Shown: positions 1 through 7,105 of the stretch, piece by piece | How the letters are laid out: every line of letters starts with the position of its first letter | Numbering within the stretch: the stretch's first letter is position 1 | From: Actinomycetes bacterium | GTDB taxonomy: Bacteria; Actinomycetota; Actinomycetes; Actinomycetales; Microbacteriaceae | Length of the DNA: 12,472 bases | NCBI GenBank assembly: GCA_023432005.1 | Contig: JAEYVF010000071.1 | Location: 1 to 12,472, forward strand | Direction: 5' to 3' | Program-made: the position numbers and the translations under genes | Notes under the pieces: generated by a model | Database searches by the model: none | The model's input: only the letters and a program-made list of their open reading frames with translations | Told to the model about the DNA's origin: nothing

Positions 1-546
1 CACCCGCACGGTCCGCGGCAGGCGATCTCGCTCGGCGTCGTCTACTCCTCCGAGAACCGTCGCACCGACGGCATCATCAGCGAGCTCTCGGTGCGCGAGA
101 ACATCACCCTCGCGCTGCAGGCGCAGCAGGGTGTGCTGCGCCGGATCCCCGCGACGAGGGAACGCGAGCTCGCGGCGAGCTGGATCGACGCCCTCGACAT
201 CCGCCCCGCCGACCCCGAGCGCCCCGCGGGCACCCTGTCGGGCGGCAACCAGCAGAAGGTGCTGCTCGCGCGCCTGCTCGCCCTCGCGCCCCGCGTGCTC
301 GTGCTCGACGAGCCGACGCGCGGCATCGACGTCGGCGCGAAGGTCGAGATCCAGAACCTCGTCACGGAACTCGCCGACAACGGCCTCTCGGTCATGTTCA
401 TCTCCGCCGAGCTCGAGGAGGTGCTGCGCGTCGCCGACCGGGTGCTCGTCATGCGCGGCGGGGAGCTCGTGTCGAGCCACGCCGCCGACGGCCTCACCGT
501 GGATTCGCTGCTCGCGCTCGTCGCACGCCCGGACGACGAGGGGTGA
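1..546 (+). CDS. Sugar ABC transporter ATP-binding protein, C-terminal part (5' truncated by window)
   Basis: This is the second nucleotide-binding domain of a RbsA/MglA/AraG-type double ATPase, which powers import of a monosaccharide through a membrane permease with a periplasmic-type binding protein. The reading frame is open from base 1, so the start and the first domain lie outside the window. Seen in the sequence: the GVVYSSENRRTDGI segment typical of second domains, the ABC signature LSGGNQQK (from about base 235), Walker B VLVLDEP (about 295-315) and the D-loop region TRGID. The usual H-loop histidine is absent; the position reads ISAELEEV, which is normal for C-terminal domains of this family. 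The stop lies 7 bases before a LacI regulator, so this is the tail of a sugar operon. The substrate cannot be told from this fragment. Confidence 0.93.
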   Translation, partial: HPHGPRQAISLGVVYSSENRRTDGIISELSVRENITLALQAQQGVLRRIPATRERELAASWIDALDIRPADPERPAGTLSGGNQQKVLLARLLALAPRVLVLDEPTRGIDVGAKVEIQNLVTELADNGLSVMFISAELEEVLRVADRVLVMRGGELVSSHAADGLTVDSLLALVARPDDEG

Positions 547-553
547 TCGCGGG

Positions 554-1567
554 GTGAGCCAGGACGACAAGGGCACGCGCGCTGCCAACATCTTCGACGT
601 CGCGCGCCTCGCGGGGGTGTCGCACCAGACGGTCTCGCGCGTGCTCAACGACCTCCCGAACGTGCGCCCGGCCACCCGCGCGCGCGTCGAGCAGGCCATC
701 GCGCAGCTGCGCTACAGCCCCTCCCCCGCCGCGCGCGCCCTCGTGACGCGCCGCACGCGCACGATCGGGCTCGTCTCGCCCGGGGTCTCCGACTTCGGTC
801 CGAGCTCGATCGCCATGCACTTCAACTTCGCCGCCCGCGCCGCGCGCTACAACGTCGAGACGGTGAGCTCGCTCGACGAGGATCCCGGCGCCGTGCGACT
901 CGTCGTCGAGTCGCTCCTGCGGCAGCGCGTCGACGCGATCGTGCTCATCGTCGTCGACGTCGCGGTGCTCGAGGTCGTGCGCGGCCTCGACCTCTCGATC
1001 CCGGTCGTCGCGGTCGCCGCCTCGCCGCGCCCGAACCCGCTCATCGTGTCGATCGACCAGTACCGCGGGGCCCGCAGCGCCGTGCGGCACCTCGCCGAGC
1101 TCGGCCACACGCGCATCCTGCACCTCGGCGGGCCGCCGAGCAATCCGGATGCCATCGAGCGCGAGCGCGGATGGCGCGACGAGCTCGTCGCGCGCCGCCT
1201 GGACATCGTGAAGCCGCCCCACGGCGACTGGTCGGCCGAGAGCGGGCACCGGCTCGGCCCCGAGCTCGGAGTCGAGGCGGGCGACGCGGTCTTCGTCGGC
1301 AACGACCACATGGCCATCGGACTGCTGTCGTCGCTGCGCGAGCGCGGCCTCCGCGTGCCCGAGGACGTGAGCGTCGTGGGCTTCGACGACGTGCCCGAGG
1401 CGGGCTATCTGTACCCGCCGCTCACGACCGTGCGGCAGGACTTCGCGACGCTCGGCGAGCTCGTCATGCAGAAGGTGCTCGTCGCGGTCGAGGACCCCGA
1501 CACGGTCACCGAGGACACCCCGCTGGCCACGAAGCTCATCGTGCGGCAGTCGACGCGCGAGGCGTGA
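554..1567 (+). CDS. LacI-family transcriptional regulator
   Basis: This 337-residue protein is a full-length LacI/GalR-type repressor, a cytoplasmic DNA-binding protein that releases its operator when a sugar ligand binds. An N-terminal helix-turn-helix (about residues 13-35, IFDVARLAGVSHQTVSRVLN) is followed by the hinge helix (SPSPAARAL, about 55-63). The periplasmic-binding-protein-like sensor domain then runs to the end, with the conserved VGNDHMAIGLL and VSVVGFDDVPEAGY segments. The start is GTG at 554, chosen because GAGGGG at 538-543 is a good ribosome binding site 10 bases upstream and the protein then begins just before the HTH. It follows the ABC ATPase by 7 bases, so it probably regulates that transport operon. 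Its ligand is unknown. Operators would lie at the operon promoter, outside the window. Confidence 0.95.
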   Translation: MSQDDKGTRAANIFDVARLAGVSHQTVSRVLNDLPNVRPATRARVEQAIAQLRYSPSPAARALVTRRTRTIGLVSPGVSDFGPSSIAMHFNFAARAARYNVETVSSLDEDPGAVRLVVESLLRQRVDAIVLIVVDVAVLEVVRGLDLSIPVVAVAASPRPNPLIVSIDQYRGARSAVRHLAELGHTRILHLGGPPSNPDAIERERGWRDELVARRLDIVKPPHGDWSAESGHRLGPELGVEAGDAVFVGNDHMAIGLLSSLRERGLRVPEDVSVVGFDDVPEAGYLYPPLTTVRQDFATLGELVMQKVLVAVEDPDTVTEDTPLATKLIVRQSTREA

Positions 1568-1589
1568 GCCGGACCCGCCGCGCCCGCCC

Positions 1590-1928
1590 TCAGGCCAGGG
1601 ACTGGGCCGCGCGCTCCGCGACGAGCAGCACCGCGAGCAGCGCCACGAACGCGATCGCGAGCATGTCGACCGCGAGGAGGCCGAGGCGCAGGCGACCGGG
1701 CGGCGTCGCGAAGCGCACGATGATCATGCAGACGTAGAGCACGGCCACGACGACCGCGGCCGTGAGGGCGACGCCCATGGGCGGCATCCGGAGCACGGCC
1801 ATCGGCACGAGCACACCGAGGGAGATGAGGGCGAGGAGGCCGCCGAGGATCAGCCACGAGCGCCCCTGCGAGGTCGTGAGCGCCGGCTGATCCCGCACGC
1901 GCGTCGGATCGTCGGGAGGCTGCGCCAT
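1590..1928 (-). CDS. Small three-helix membrane protein, function unknown
   Basis: This 112-residue protein is not one I recognise by function. Residues 1-23 are polar and proline-rich. Three hydrophobic segments follow at about 25-47, 52-73 and 82-104, so it should sit in the cytoplasmic membrane with a short cytoplasmic-looking N-terminus. No catalytic motif is visible. It starts with ATG at 1928. Bases 1931-1956 form a hairpin that abuts this start codon and holds an AAGAGG ribosome-binding-like stretch in its loop. It lies 48 bases downstream of the MFS gene on the same strand and faces the LacI gene tail to tail with only 22 bases between. Typical high-GC third-position bias supports coding. 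It could be cotranscribed with the MFS gene or have its own promoter. Confidence 0.75.
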   Translation of the reverse strand: MAQPPDDPTRVRDQPALTTSQGRSWLILGGLLALISLGVLVPMAVLRMPPMGVALTAAVVVAVLYVCMIIVRFATPPGRLRLGLLAVDMLAIAFVALLAVLLVAERAAQSLA

Positions 1929-1930
1929 GC

Positions 1931-1956
1931 CCCCAGCCTGCCTCTTCTGGCTGGGG
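1931..1956 (-). terminator. Perfect 8-bp GC-rich hairpin between MFS gene and small membrane gene
   Basis: CCCCAGCC (1931-1938) and GGCTGGGG (1949-1956) are exact reverse complements around a 10-base loop. No U tract follows on the minus strand. Instead the next bases are the start of the 1590-1928 gene, two bases away. It may be a weak factor-assisted terminator for the MFS gene, or a structure that hides the ribosome binding site of the downstream gene, because the purine-rich AAGAGG lies in the loop. The sequence alone does not decide between these. Confidence 0.45.
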
Positions 1957-1976
1957 AGCAGCCGGAAATCGGCGGA

Positions 1977-3233
1977 TCAGGATGCGGGGCGGCGGGTGCC
2001 GCGCACGACGAGCGCCACGAGCACCGTCGCGACGAGCGCGGTGGCTGCGAGAGACAGGCCGCCGTAGCCGAGCTGCGCGAGCACGAGCCCCGCGAAGCCG
2101 CCGCCGAGGGCGCCCGCGGCCGACATGAGCAGGTCGGCGCGACCCTGGATGCGCGCGCGATGCTCCAGATCGGCCGACTCCGCGATGAGGGTCGACCCCG
2201 CCACCGTCGAGGCGCTCCAGCCGACGCCGATGAGGAAGAGGCCGACCGCCACCCAGAGCTCCGACTCGGCGCCGAGCGCGATCGTGAGCAGCGCGGCGAG
2301 CAGCAGCGCCTGCCCCACGCCGATGGTCGCCTCCCGGCCGAGGCGATCGGCGAGGAGGCCGAAGACGGGCGAGAGTGCGAACATCCCGAGCACGTGCAGG
2401 CTGATCGTGAAGCCGACGACGGCGAGGGTGGCGCCGTGGTGCACGAGGTGCACGGGGGTCATCGCCATGACCGACACCATCGTCGCGTGGCTCAGGGAGG
2501 TCGCGATCACGCCCGTCGCGATGCCGTTGCGGTCGGCGCGACGGGGGGCCGCCTCCGGGGCGCTCGGCCGTTCGCGCGAGATGCGCGCGGCGAGGCGCAA
2601 CGGGTCGGGGCGGAGCCCCACGAGGTAGACGACCGACGCGATCACCTGCGCCGCGATCGTGAAGAGGAACGGGCCGCTGAGGGGCGGGAGGCCGAGCGAG
2701 CGGCCGAAGACGTCGGCGGGCTCGATGAGGTTCGGTCCGAGCACGGCGCCGACCGTCGTGGCCCACACGACCACGGCGAGATCGCGTCCGCGTCGATCGG
2801 GCTCCGAGAGATCCGTCGCGGCGAAGCGCGACTGCAGGTTGACCGCGGTGCCGACGCCGAGCATGACGATCCCCGCGAGCAGCAGCGGGAAGCTCACGAC
2901 GACCGCGGCGACGAGCCCGACGATCGCACCGACCGCGGCGATGACCGCGCCCGTCGCGAGCGCGGGCGCGCGACCGCGCCGGGTGGCGAGCGCTGCGAGC
3001 GGGACGGAGGCGATCGCCGCCCCGACCGTCGACGAGGTCGCCGCCATCCCCGACCACGCCTCCGACCCCGACACCTCGGTGATGAGCAGGGCGCCCGCCG
3101 ACATCGTGGCGCCCATCCCGAGGCCCGCGAGCACCTGGCCGCTGATGAGCACGGCGTGGCCGCGGCGGCGCACCCGGCGGATGTCGGCGTCGGTGAGAGC
3201 GACGGGATCGGCTCCCGCGAGCTCGTCGGTCAC
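1977..3233 (-). CDS. MFS transporter
   Basis: This 418-residue protein has the length and roughly twelve hydrophobic helices of a major facilitator superfamily permease, acting in the cytoplasmic membrane. Motif A-like loops occur twice: ATRRGRAP between helices 2 and 3, and ADRLGRE between helices 8 and 9. A charged central loop (around RLAARISRERPSAPEAAPRR) separates the halves. The start is GTG at 3233, whose bases overlap the TGA stop of the upstream FAH-family gene by 4 (GTGA), a sign of translational coupling. From memory, an MFS gene (Rv2994) also lies beside a FAH-family gene in the leuB-gltX neighbourhood of Mycobacterium tuberculosis. This suggests an old functional link, but the substrate is unknown. 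An export role (drug or metabolite) is possible but unproven. Confidence 0.93.
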   Translation of the reverse strand: MTDELAGADPVALTDADIRRVRRRGHAVLISGQVLAGLGMGATMSAGALLITEVSGSEAWSGMAATSSTVGAAIASVPLAALATRRGRAPALATGAVIAAVGAIVGLVAAVVVSFPLLLAGIVMLGVGTAVNLQSRFAATDLSEPDRRGRDLAVVVWATTVGAVLGPNLIEPADVFGRSLGLPPLSGPFLFTIAAQVIASVVYLVGLRPDPLRLAARISRERPSAPEAAPRRADRNGIATGVIATSLSHATMVSVMAMTPVHLVHHGATLAVVGFTISLHVLGMFALSPVFGLLADRLGREATIGVGQALLLAALLTIALGAESELWVAVGLFLIGVGWSASTVAGSTLIAESADLEHRARIQGRADLLMSAAGALGGGFAGLVLAQLGYGGLSLAATALVATVLVALVVRGTRRPAS

Positions 3234-4012
3234 GCCGACGGCTCGTCCCGGGAGAGCGCGGGGTTGCTGAGCGTTCCGATCCCCTCGATCTCGATGTCGA
3301 TGGTCTGACCGTGCACGAATCCGCCGAGACCCGACGGCGTCCCCGTCATGATGATGTCGCCCGGCAGGAGCGTCCATACGTCGGAGATGTAGGCGATGAG
3401 CTCGGGCAGCTTGTGGATCATGTCGCGCGTGTTGCCCTGGCGGCGGGGTTCGCCGTCGACCCACGTGCGGATCTCGAGGCCATCGGGATCGAGGTCGGTC
3501 TCGATCCACGGGCCGATGGGGGCGAAGGGGTCGTAGCCCTTCGCGCGCGCCCACTGCCCGTCGGCGAACATCTGGTCGCGCGCCGAGACGTCGTTGCCGA
3601 TCGTGAAGCCGAAGACGTAGTCGGCCCAGTCCTCCGCGCGCACCTGCTTCGCGATGCGGCCGATGACGGCGACGAGCTCGCCCTCGTGCGTGATCCGGCC
3701 CTCCACGGGCGGGATGCGGATGGGGTCGTCGGGGCCGACGACCGCCGTGTTCGGCTTGAGGAAGATGAGGGGGTTCTCGGGCGCGTCGACGTTCGCCATG
3801 TCCTTGCGGTGCTCGGCGTAGTTGAGGCCGACGCACACGACCTTCGACCGCGGGATGACGGGGGCGAGCAGGCGGGCGTCGGCGAGGGGGACGCGCTCGC
3901 CCGTCGGCTGGTAGCCCGCGAACATGGGGTCGCCCGAGAGGACCACGATGTCGTCGTCGTCGACGATGCCGAACCGCGGGTCGCCTCCCGTGCTGAAACG
4001 TGCGACTCTCAC
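3230..4012 (-). CDS. Fumarylacetoacetate hydrolase (FAH) family protein
   Basis: This 260-residue enzyme belongs to the FAH superfamily, whose bacterial members hydrolyse or isomerise acylpyruvate-type or 2-hydroxyhepta-2,4-dienedioate-type compounds with a divalent metal. Visible landmarks are GLNYAEHRKD (62-71), the metal-binding HEGEL (109-113; E110 and E112), GNDVSARDQ (139-147; D141), the KGYDPFAPIGPW segment (159-169) and LPGDIIMTGTPSG (216-228). The length is typical. The start is GTG at 4012, matching the usual MRVARF-like N-terminus. A GGAGG directly touches this GTG, too close to act as a normal ribosome site, and a -10-like TAGGCT ends 6 bases upstream, so the mRNA is probably leaderless. 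The MFS gene overlaps its stop by 4 bases. The exact substrate cannot be assigned. Confidence 0.93.
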   Translation of the reverse strand: MRVARFSTGGDPRFGIVDDDDIVVLSGDPMFAGYQPTGERVPLADARLLAPVIPRSKVVCVGLNYAEHRKDMANVDAPENPLIFLKPNTAVVGPDDPIRIPPVEGRITHEGELVAVIGRIAKQVRAEDWADYVFGFTIGNDVSARDQMFADGQWARAKGYDPFAPIGPWIETDLDPDGLEIRTWVDGEPRRQGNTRDMIHKLPELIAYISDVWTLLPGDIIMTGTPSGLGGFVHGQTIDIEIEGIGTLSNPALSRDEPSA

Positions 4013-4018
4013 CCTCCG

Positions 4019-4024
4019 AGCCTA
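4019..4024 (-). promoter_or_regulatory. -10 element for a leaderless FAH-family transcript
   Basis: On the minus strand TAGGCT (fits TANNNT) is followed by exactly six bases and then the GTG start at 4012. This is the spacing expected when transcription begins at the start codon. No convincing -35 hexamer is seen; that position falls inside the palindrome at 4037-4081. Confidence 0.45.
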
Positions 4025-4036
4025 GTCGCCGCGTCA

Positions 4037-4081
4037 GGTGGTCGAGGAGTGCCCGCGAAGCGGACGCGTCTCGAGACCACC
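4037..4081. repeat. 45-bp imperfect palindrome, REP-like, in a divergent promoter region
   Basis: The outer arms GGTGGTC (4037-4043) and GACCACC (4075-4081) are exact reverse complements. The inner arms CCGC (4053-4056) and GCGG (4060-4063) close a GAA loop, with partial pairing between. The composition and arms (GTCGAG...CTCGAGACCACC) resemble short intergenic palindromes I recall as recurring in Microbacteriaceae genomes; this is memory, not a search. Only this one copy was noticed in the window. It sits midway between the -10 elements of two divergent genes, covering both expected -35 regions. Confidence 0.6.
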
Positions 4082-4088
4082 CTCACGC

Positions 4089-4094
4089 GATACT
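4089..4094 (+). promoter_or_regulatory. -10 element for a leaderless alpha/beta hydrolase transcript
   Basis: GATACT is followed by six bases and then the GTG start at 4101. There is no Shine-Dalgarno-like sequence in front of that GTG. Both facts fit a leaderless mRNA, which is common in actinobacteria. The expected -35 position (about 4066-4071) lies in the palindrome and does not match TTGACA. Confidence 0.45.
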
Positions 4095-4100
4095 TGACCC

Positions 4101-4733
4101 GTGACGACCCTGCTCTCGACCGGCCCCGCCGACGCCGACCGCGTGCTCGTGCTCGCGCACGGCGCGGGCGCCCCCATGGACTCCCGCTGGATGGACGACA
4201 TGGCCGCGCTGCTCGCCGACCGCGGCATCCGCGTCACCCGCTTCGAGTTCGCCTACATGGCGGCCCGCCGCGCGGGCGTGCGGCGCCCCAACCCGCGCGC
4301 CGAGGCGGTGCTCGACGAGTACCGCGCCGTGATCGAGCAGGTGCGCGCCGAGACGGATGCCGTGCCCGCGATCGGCGGCAAGTCGTTCGGCGGGCGCGTG
4401 GCGTCGATGATCGCCGACGAGGAGCACGCGGCGGGCCGCATCCGGGGCCTCGTCTGCCTCGGCTACCCGTTCCACCCCATGGGCAAGCCCGAGCAGCTGC
4501 GCACGGCGCACCTCGCCGAGCTCGCGACGCCGACGCTCGTGTGCCAGGGCGAGCGCGACATCATGGGCTCGCGCGAGGAGGTGGCGGGCTACGCCCTCTC
4601 CCCCGCGATCGCGTTCTCGTGGGCGCCCGACGGCGACCACGACCTGAGGCCGCGCAAGGCATCCGGCCACACGCTCCCCGAGAACCTCGCGGCCGCGGCC
4701 GATGCGATCGCCGCGTGGCCCCCGCTCGCATAA
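4101..4733 (+). CDS. Alpha/beta hydrolase of the Tex30/KANL3-like family
   Basis: This 210-residue protein has the features of the small alpha/beta-hydrolase group often annotated as Tex30/KANL3-like dienelactone-hydrolase relatives. It carries an N-terminal strand and oxyanion-type loop VLVLAHGAGAPMDS (15-28) and the nucleophile elbow GGKSFGGR (92-99) with Ser95. Acid Asp153 lies in GERDIMG and His180 in DGDHDL, giving a complete Ser-Asp-His triad. It lacks a signal peptide and membrane segments, so it is probably cytoplasmic. The physiological substrate is not known for this group. The start is GTG at 4101, supported by the -10-like GATACT six bases before it. It diverges from the FAH-family gene and runs tail to tail with ilvE (24 bases between stops, no obvious terminator). 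Confidence 0.9.
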   Translation: MTTLLSTGPADADRVLVLAHGAGAPMDSRWMDDMAALLADRGIRVTRFEFAYMAARRAGVRRPNPRAEAVLDEYRAVIEQVRAETDAVPAIGGKSFGGRVASMIADEEHAAGRIRGLVCLGYPFHPMGKPEQLRTAHLAELATPTLVCQGERDIMGSREEVAGYALSPAIAFSWAPDGDHDLRPRKASGHTLPENLAAAADAIAAWPPLA

Positions 4734-4757
4734 CCGCGGAACGTCGAAGGGCGTCTC

Positions 4758-5870
4758 TCAGGCGTCGAGGCGGTGGAGCCAGCCGTGGCGGTCCTCGACG
4801 CGGCCGTACTGGATGCCGGTGAGCTCGTCGCGCAGCGAGAGCGCCACGCGGTCCTCGACCTCGGGCATCCAGATGCCGAACGAGTCGGACTTGATCTCCG
4901 AGATCGGGGTGATCACCGCCGCCGTGCCGCACGCGAACGCCTCGACGATCTCGCCCGACTCGACGCCCTCGCGCCACTCGCGGATCGAGACCGGGCGCTG
5001 CTCGATCGTGTAGCCGCGGTCGCGGCCGAGCTGCAGCACGGAGTCGAGCGTGATGCCCTCGAGGATCGAGTCGGAGTCGGGGGTGATGAGGCGGCTGTCG
5101 CGCGTCACGAGCACGACGTTCATGCCGCCGAGCTCCTCGAGGTACTCGCCCTTCTGCGCGTCGAGGAAGAGCACCTGAGCGCATCCGTTCTCGTACGCCT
5201 CCTGCTGCGCGACGAGCGAGGCCGCGTAGTTGCCGCCCGTCTTGGCCTGCCCCATGCCGCCGTGACCGGCGCGTGTGTAGCTCGTCGAGAGCCAGATCGA
5301 CACGGGCGTCACGCCGCCCGGGAAGTAGGCGCCCGCGGGCGAGGCGATGAGGTAGTAGTTGACCTTCTTCGCCGGGCGCACGCCGAGGAACGCCTCCTTG
5401 GCGAAGGCGAAGGGACGCAGGTAGAGGCTCGTCTCGTCCTGCGTGGGCACCCAGGCGCCGTCGACGGCGATGAGCTGCTCGAGCGAGTCGAGGAAGTACT
5501 CGGTGGGCAGCTCGGGCATCGCGAGGCGCTTGGCGGAGCGCTGCATGCGTGCCGCGTTCGCCTCCGGGCGGAAGGTCCAGATGGAGCCGTCGGCGTGGCG
5601 GTACGCCTTGAGCCCCTCGAAGATCTCCTGCGCGTAGTGCAGCACGGCTGCGGCGGGGTCGAGCTGGATCGGCCCGTAGGGCTGCACGCGCGGGCGGTGC
5701 CACCCGCCCCGCTCCGACCAGCAGATGTCGACCATGTGGTCGGTGAAGTGCTGACCGAACCCGGGATCCGCGAGGATCGCCTCGCGCTCCTCGGGGCTCT
5801 TCGCGTTCTCGTTGAGGGTCACCTGGAACTGGAGGTCCTGGTTGGCCATCGGCAGGAGGTTGAGGGTCAT
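4758..5870 (-). CDS. ilvE: Branched-chain amino-acid aminotransferase
   Basis: This 370-residue pyridoxal-phosphate enzyme exchanges the amino group between glutamate and the 2-keto acids of leucine, isoleucine and valine, the last step of their synthesis and first of their breakdown. Family landmarks are EIFEGLKAYR (82-91), LYLRPFAF (149-156), the cofactor lysine Lys210 within GQAKTGGNYAASL, the FLDAQKGEYLEELGGMN segment (235-251) and EAFACGTAAVITPI (310-323). These mark fold-type IV BCAT with an actinobacterial/eukaryotic-like length of about 370. The start is ATG at 5870, with a modest GGAAGA 10 bases upstream; a second ATG at codon 8 has no ribosome site. It follows leuB by 56 bases on the same strand and may be cotranscribed with it or use the -10-like site in the gap. 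Confidence 0.97.
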   Translation of the reverse strand: MTLNLLPMANQDLQFQVTLNENAKSPEEREAILADPGFGQHFTDHMVDICWSERGGWHRPRVQPYGPIQLDPAAAVLHYAQEIFEGLKAYRHADGSIWTFRPEANAARMQRSAKRLAMPELPTEYFLDSLEQLIAVDGAWVPTQDETSLYLRPFAFAKEAFLGVRPAKKVNYYLIASPAGAYFPGGVTPVSIWLSTSYTRAGHGGMGQAKTGGNYAASLVAQQEAYENGCAQVLFLDAQKGEYLEELGGMNVVLVTRDSRLITPDSDSILEGITLDSVLQLGRDRGYTIEQRPVSIREWREGVESGEIVEAFACGTAAVITPISEIKSDSFGIWMPEVEDRVALSLRDELTGIQYGRVEDRHGWLHRLDA

Positions 5871-5899
5871 GGCTGGCTCGTCTTCCGCTTACGTCGTGA

Positions 5900-5905
5900 A
5901 CTCTA
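5900..5905 (-). promoter_or_regulatory. Possible -10 element for ilvE
   Basis: TAGAGT (TANNNT) on the minus strand lies in the 56-base gap between leuB and ilvE and would give a leader of about 20-25 bases before the ATG at 5870. No clear -35 is visible. It is a weak call, and ilvE may instead be read from the leuB transcript. Confidence 0.3.
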
Positions 5906-5926
5906 TTGTGCGCCTGCCGCCCGGCG

Positions 5927-6973
5927 TCAGCCGAGACGTGCCGCGATCGCGCTGCCGACCTCGGAGGTCGTGCGCTGACGGTCTCCCCTCTCGGCGAGAT
6001 CGGCACCCACCGCCGCCTCGATCCGGCGGGCCGCATCCGGGAGCTCGAGGTGGTCGAGCAGGAGAGCGGTCGACAGGATCGCGGCCGTGGGGTCGGCCTT
6101 CTGGAGACCTGCGATGTCGGGCGCGGATCCGTGAACCGGCTCGAACATGCTGGGGAACGTGCCGTCGGGGTTGATGTTGCCCGAGGCCGCCAGTCCGATG
6201 CCGCCGCTGATGGCGCCGGCCAGATCGGTGAGGATGTCGCCGAAGAGATTGTCGGTGACGATGACGTCGAACCTACCAGGGTCGGTCACCATGTGGATCG
6301 TCGCGGCGTCGACGTGCTGGTAGTTCCACGCCACGTCCGGATGATTGGCCGCCTCCGCCTCGACGAGTCGCGCCCAGAGGCCGCCCGCGTGGGTGAGCAC
6401 GTTGGTCTTGTGCACGAGCGTCACCTGCTTGCGGCGCCGCTCCGCGAGCTCGAAGGCGTAGCGCACGACGCGCTCGACGCCGTAGGCGGTGTTGACGCTC
6501 ACCTCGTTCGCGACCTCGTGCGGGGTGCCCGTGCGGATGCTGCCCCCGTTGCCGACGTAGGGGCCCTCGGTGCCCTCGCGCACGACGACGAAGTCGACCT
6601 CTCCCGGGTTCGCGAGCGGGCTCGCGACCGTCGGATAGAGCACCGTCGGGCGCAGGTTGACGTAGTGGTCGAACGCGAAGCGCAGCTTGAGCAGGAGACC
6701 GCGCTCGATGATGCCTCCCGCGAGCCTCGGGTCACGGGGGTCGCCGCCGACGGCGCCCAGCAGGATCGCGTCGTGCTCCGCGAGGGCGGCGAGGTCGCCG
6801 TCGTCGAGGATGCGGCCCGTGTCGAGGTAGTGCGCTGCGCTGAAGGGGTAGGTCGTGACGGCGAGCTGCGCCTCGCCGGCGACGGCGGCGTCCAGCACCT
6901 TCACCGCCTCGGCGATCACTTCGGGTCCGATGCCGTCTCCCGCGATCACGGCGAGGTCGATGGTGCGCGTCAT
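5927..6973 (-). CDS. leuB: 3-isopropylmalate dehydrogenase
   Basis: This 348-residue cytoplasmic enzyme oxidatively decarboxylates 3-isopropylmalate with NAD+ in leucine synthesis. The isocitrate/isopropylmalate dehydrogenase fold is clear: GDGIGPEV (12-19), substrate arginines Arg98, Arg108 and Arg132, Tyr139 in GPYVG, catalytic Lys189 in VHKTNV, and metal ligands Asp241, Asp246 and Asp250 in TDNLFGDILTDL. FEPVHGSAPDIAG follows at 278-289. The length fits the family. The start is ATG at 6973. No Shine-Dalgarno precedes it, but a -10-like GATAAT ends 8 bases upstream, suggesting a leaderless or near-leaderless transcript. It precedes ilvE in the same direction, so two branched-chain pathway genes are adjacent. 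It diverges from the small membrane gene at 7118. Confidence 0.97.
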   Translation of the reverse strand: MTRTIDLAVIAGDGIGPEVIAEAVKVLDAAVAGEAQLAVTTYPFSAAHYLDTGRILDDGDLAALAEHDAILLGAVGGDPRDPRLAGGIIERGLLLKLRFAFDHYVNLRPTVLYPTVASPLANPGEVDFVVVREGTEGPYVGNGGSIRTGTPHEVANEVSVNTAYGVERVVRYAFELAERRRKQVTLVHKTNVLTHAGGLWARLVEAEAANHPDVAWNYQHVDAATIHMVTDPGRFDVIVTDNLFGDILTDLAGAISGGIGLAASGNINPDGTFPSMFEPVHGSAPDIAGLQKADPTAAILSTALLLDHLELPDAARRIEAAVGADLAERGDRQRTTSEVGSAIAARLG

Positions 6974-6981
6974 GCGTTCAG

Positions 6982-6987
6982 ATTATC
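6982..6987 (-). promoter_or_regulatory. -10 element for leuB
   Basis: GATAAT on the minus strand is one base from the TATAAT consensus and lies in an otherwise GC-rich gap. It ends 8 bases before the ATG, so the transcript would have a leader of only a few bases. No good -35 match was found at 16-18 bases upstream. Confidence 0.45.
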
Positions 6988-7058
6988 GGCCGCGCATGGG
7001 CCCCCGCGTCCGCGTATAGCGCCCCCGGGGCCGCCGCGTCAACGGGCTGTCCGCATCC

Positions 7059-7089
7059 GGGGGTTGCTCCTAATTTCGTAGCAGCCCCC
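7059..7089. promoter_or_regulatory. Hairpin upstream of the DUF6458-like gene
   Basis: Bases 7059-7068 pair with 7080-7089 (ten pairs, one G-T wobble) around an 11-base AT-rich loop, CCTAATTTCGT. It lies between divergent leuB and the gene at 7118, 16 bases before the latter's ribosome site. The loop holds the only AT-rich stretch nearby, so it might overlap a promoter -10 or act on RNA; neither is shown. Confidence 0.4.
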
Positions 7090-7105
7090 ACGAGGGGCCT
7101 GACCC

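Noticed and set aside
1405..3057. A 550-codon minus-strand frame spanning the LacI end and the MFS gene
   Set aside because: It is out of frame with the MFS protein and composed of Arg/Ala/His repeats, a GC-bias artefact.
4037..4081. Intrinsic terminator
   Set aside because: The flanking genes diverge from it, and no U tract follows on either strand.
4561..6036. A 491-codon minus-strand frame overlapping ilvE and the hydrolase gene
   Set aside because: It is a shifted shadow of ilvE with no recognisable motif.
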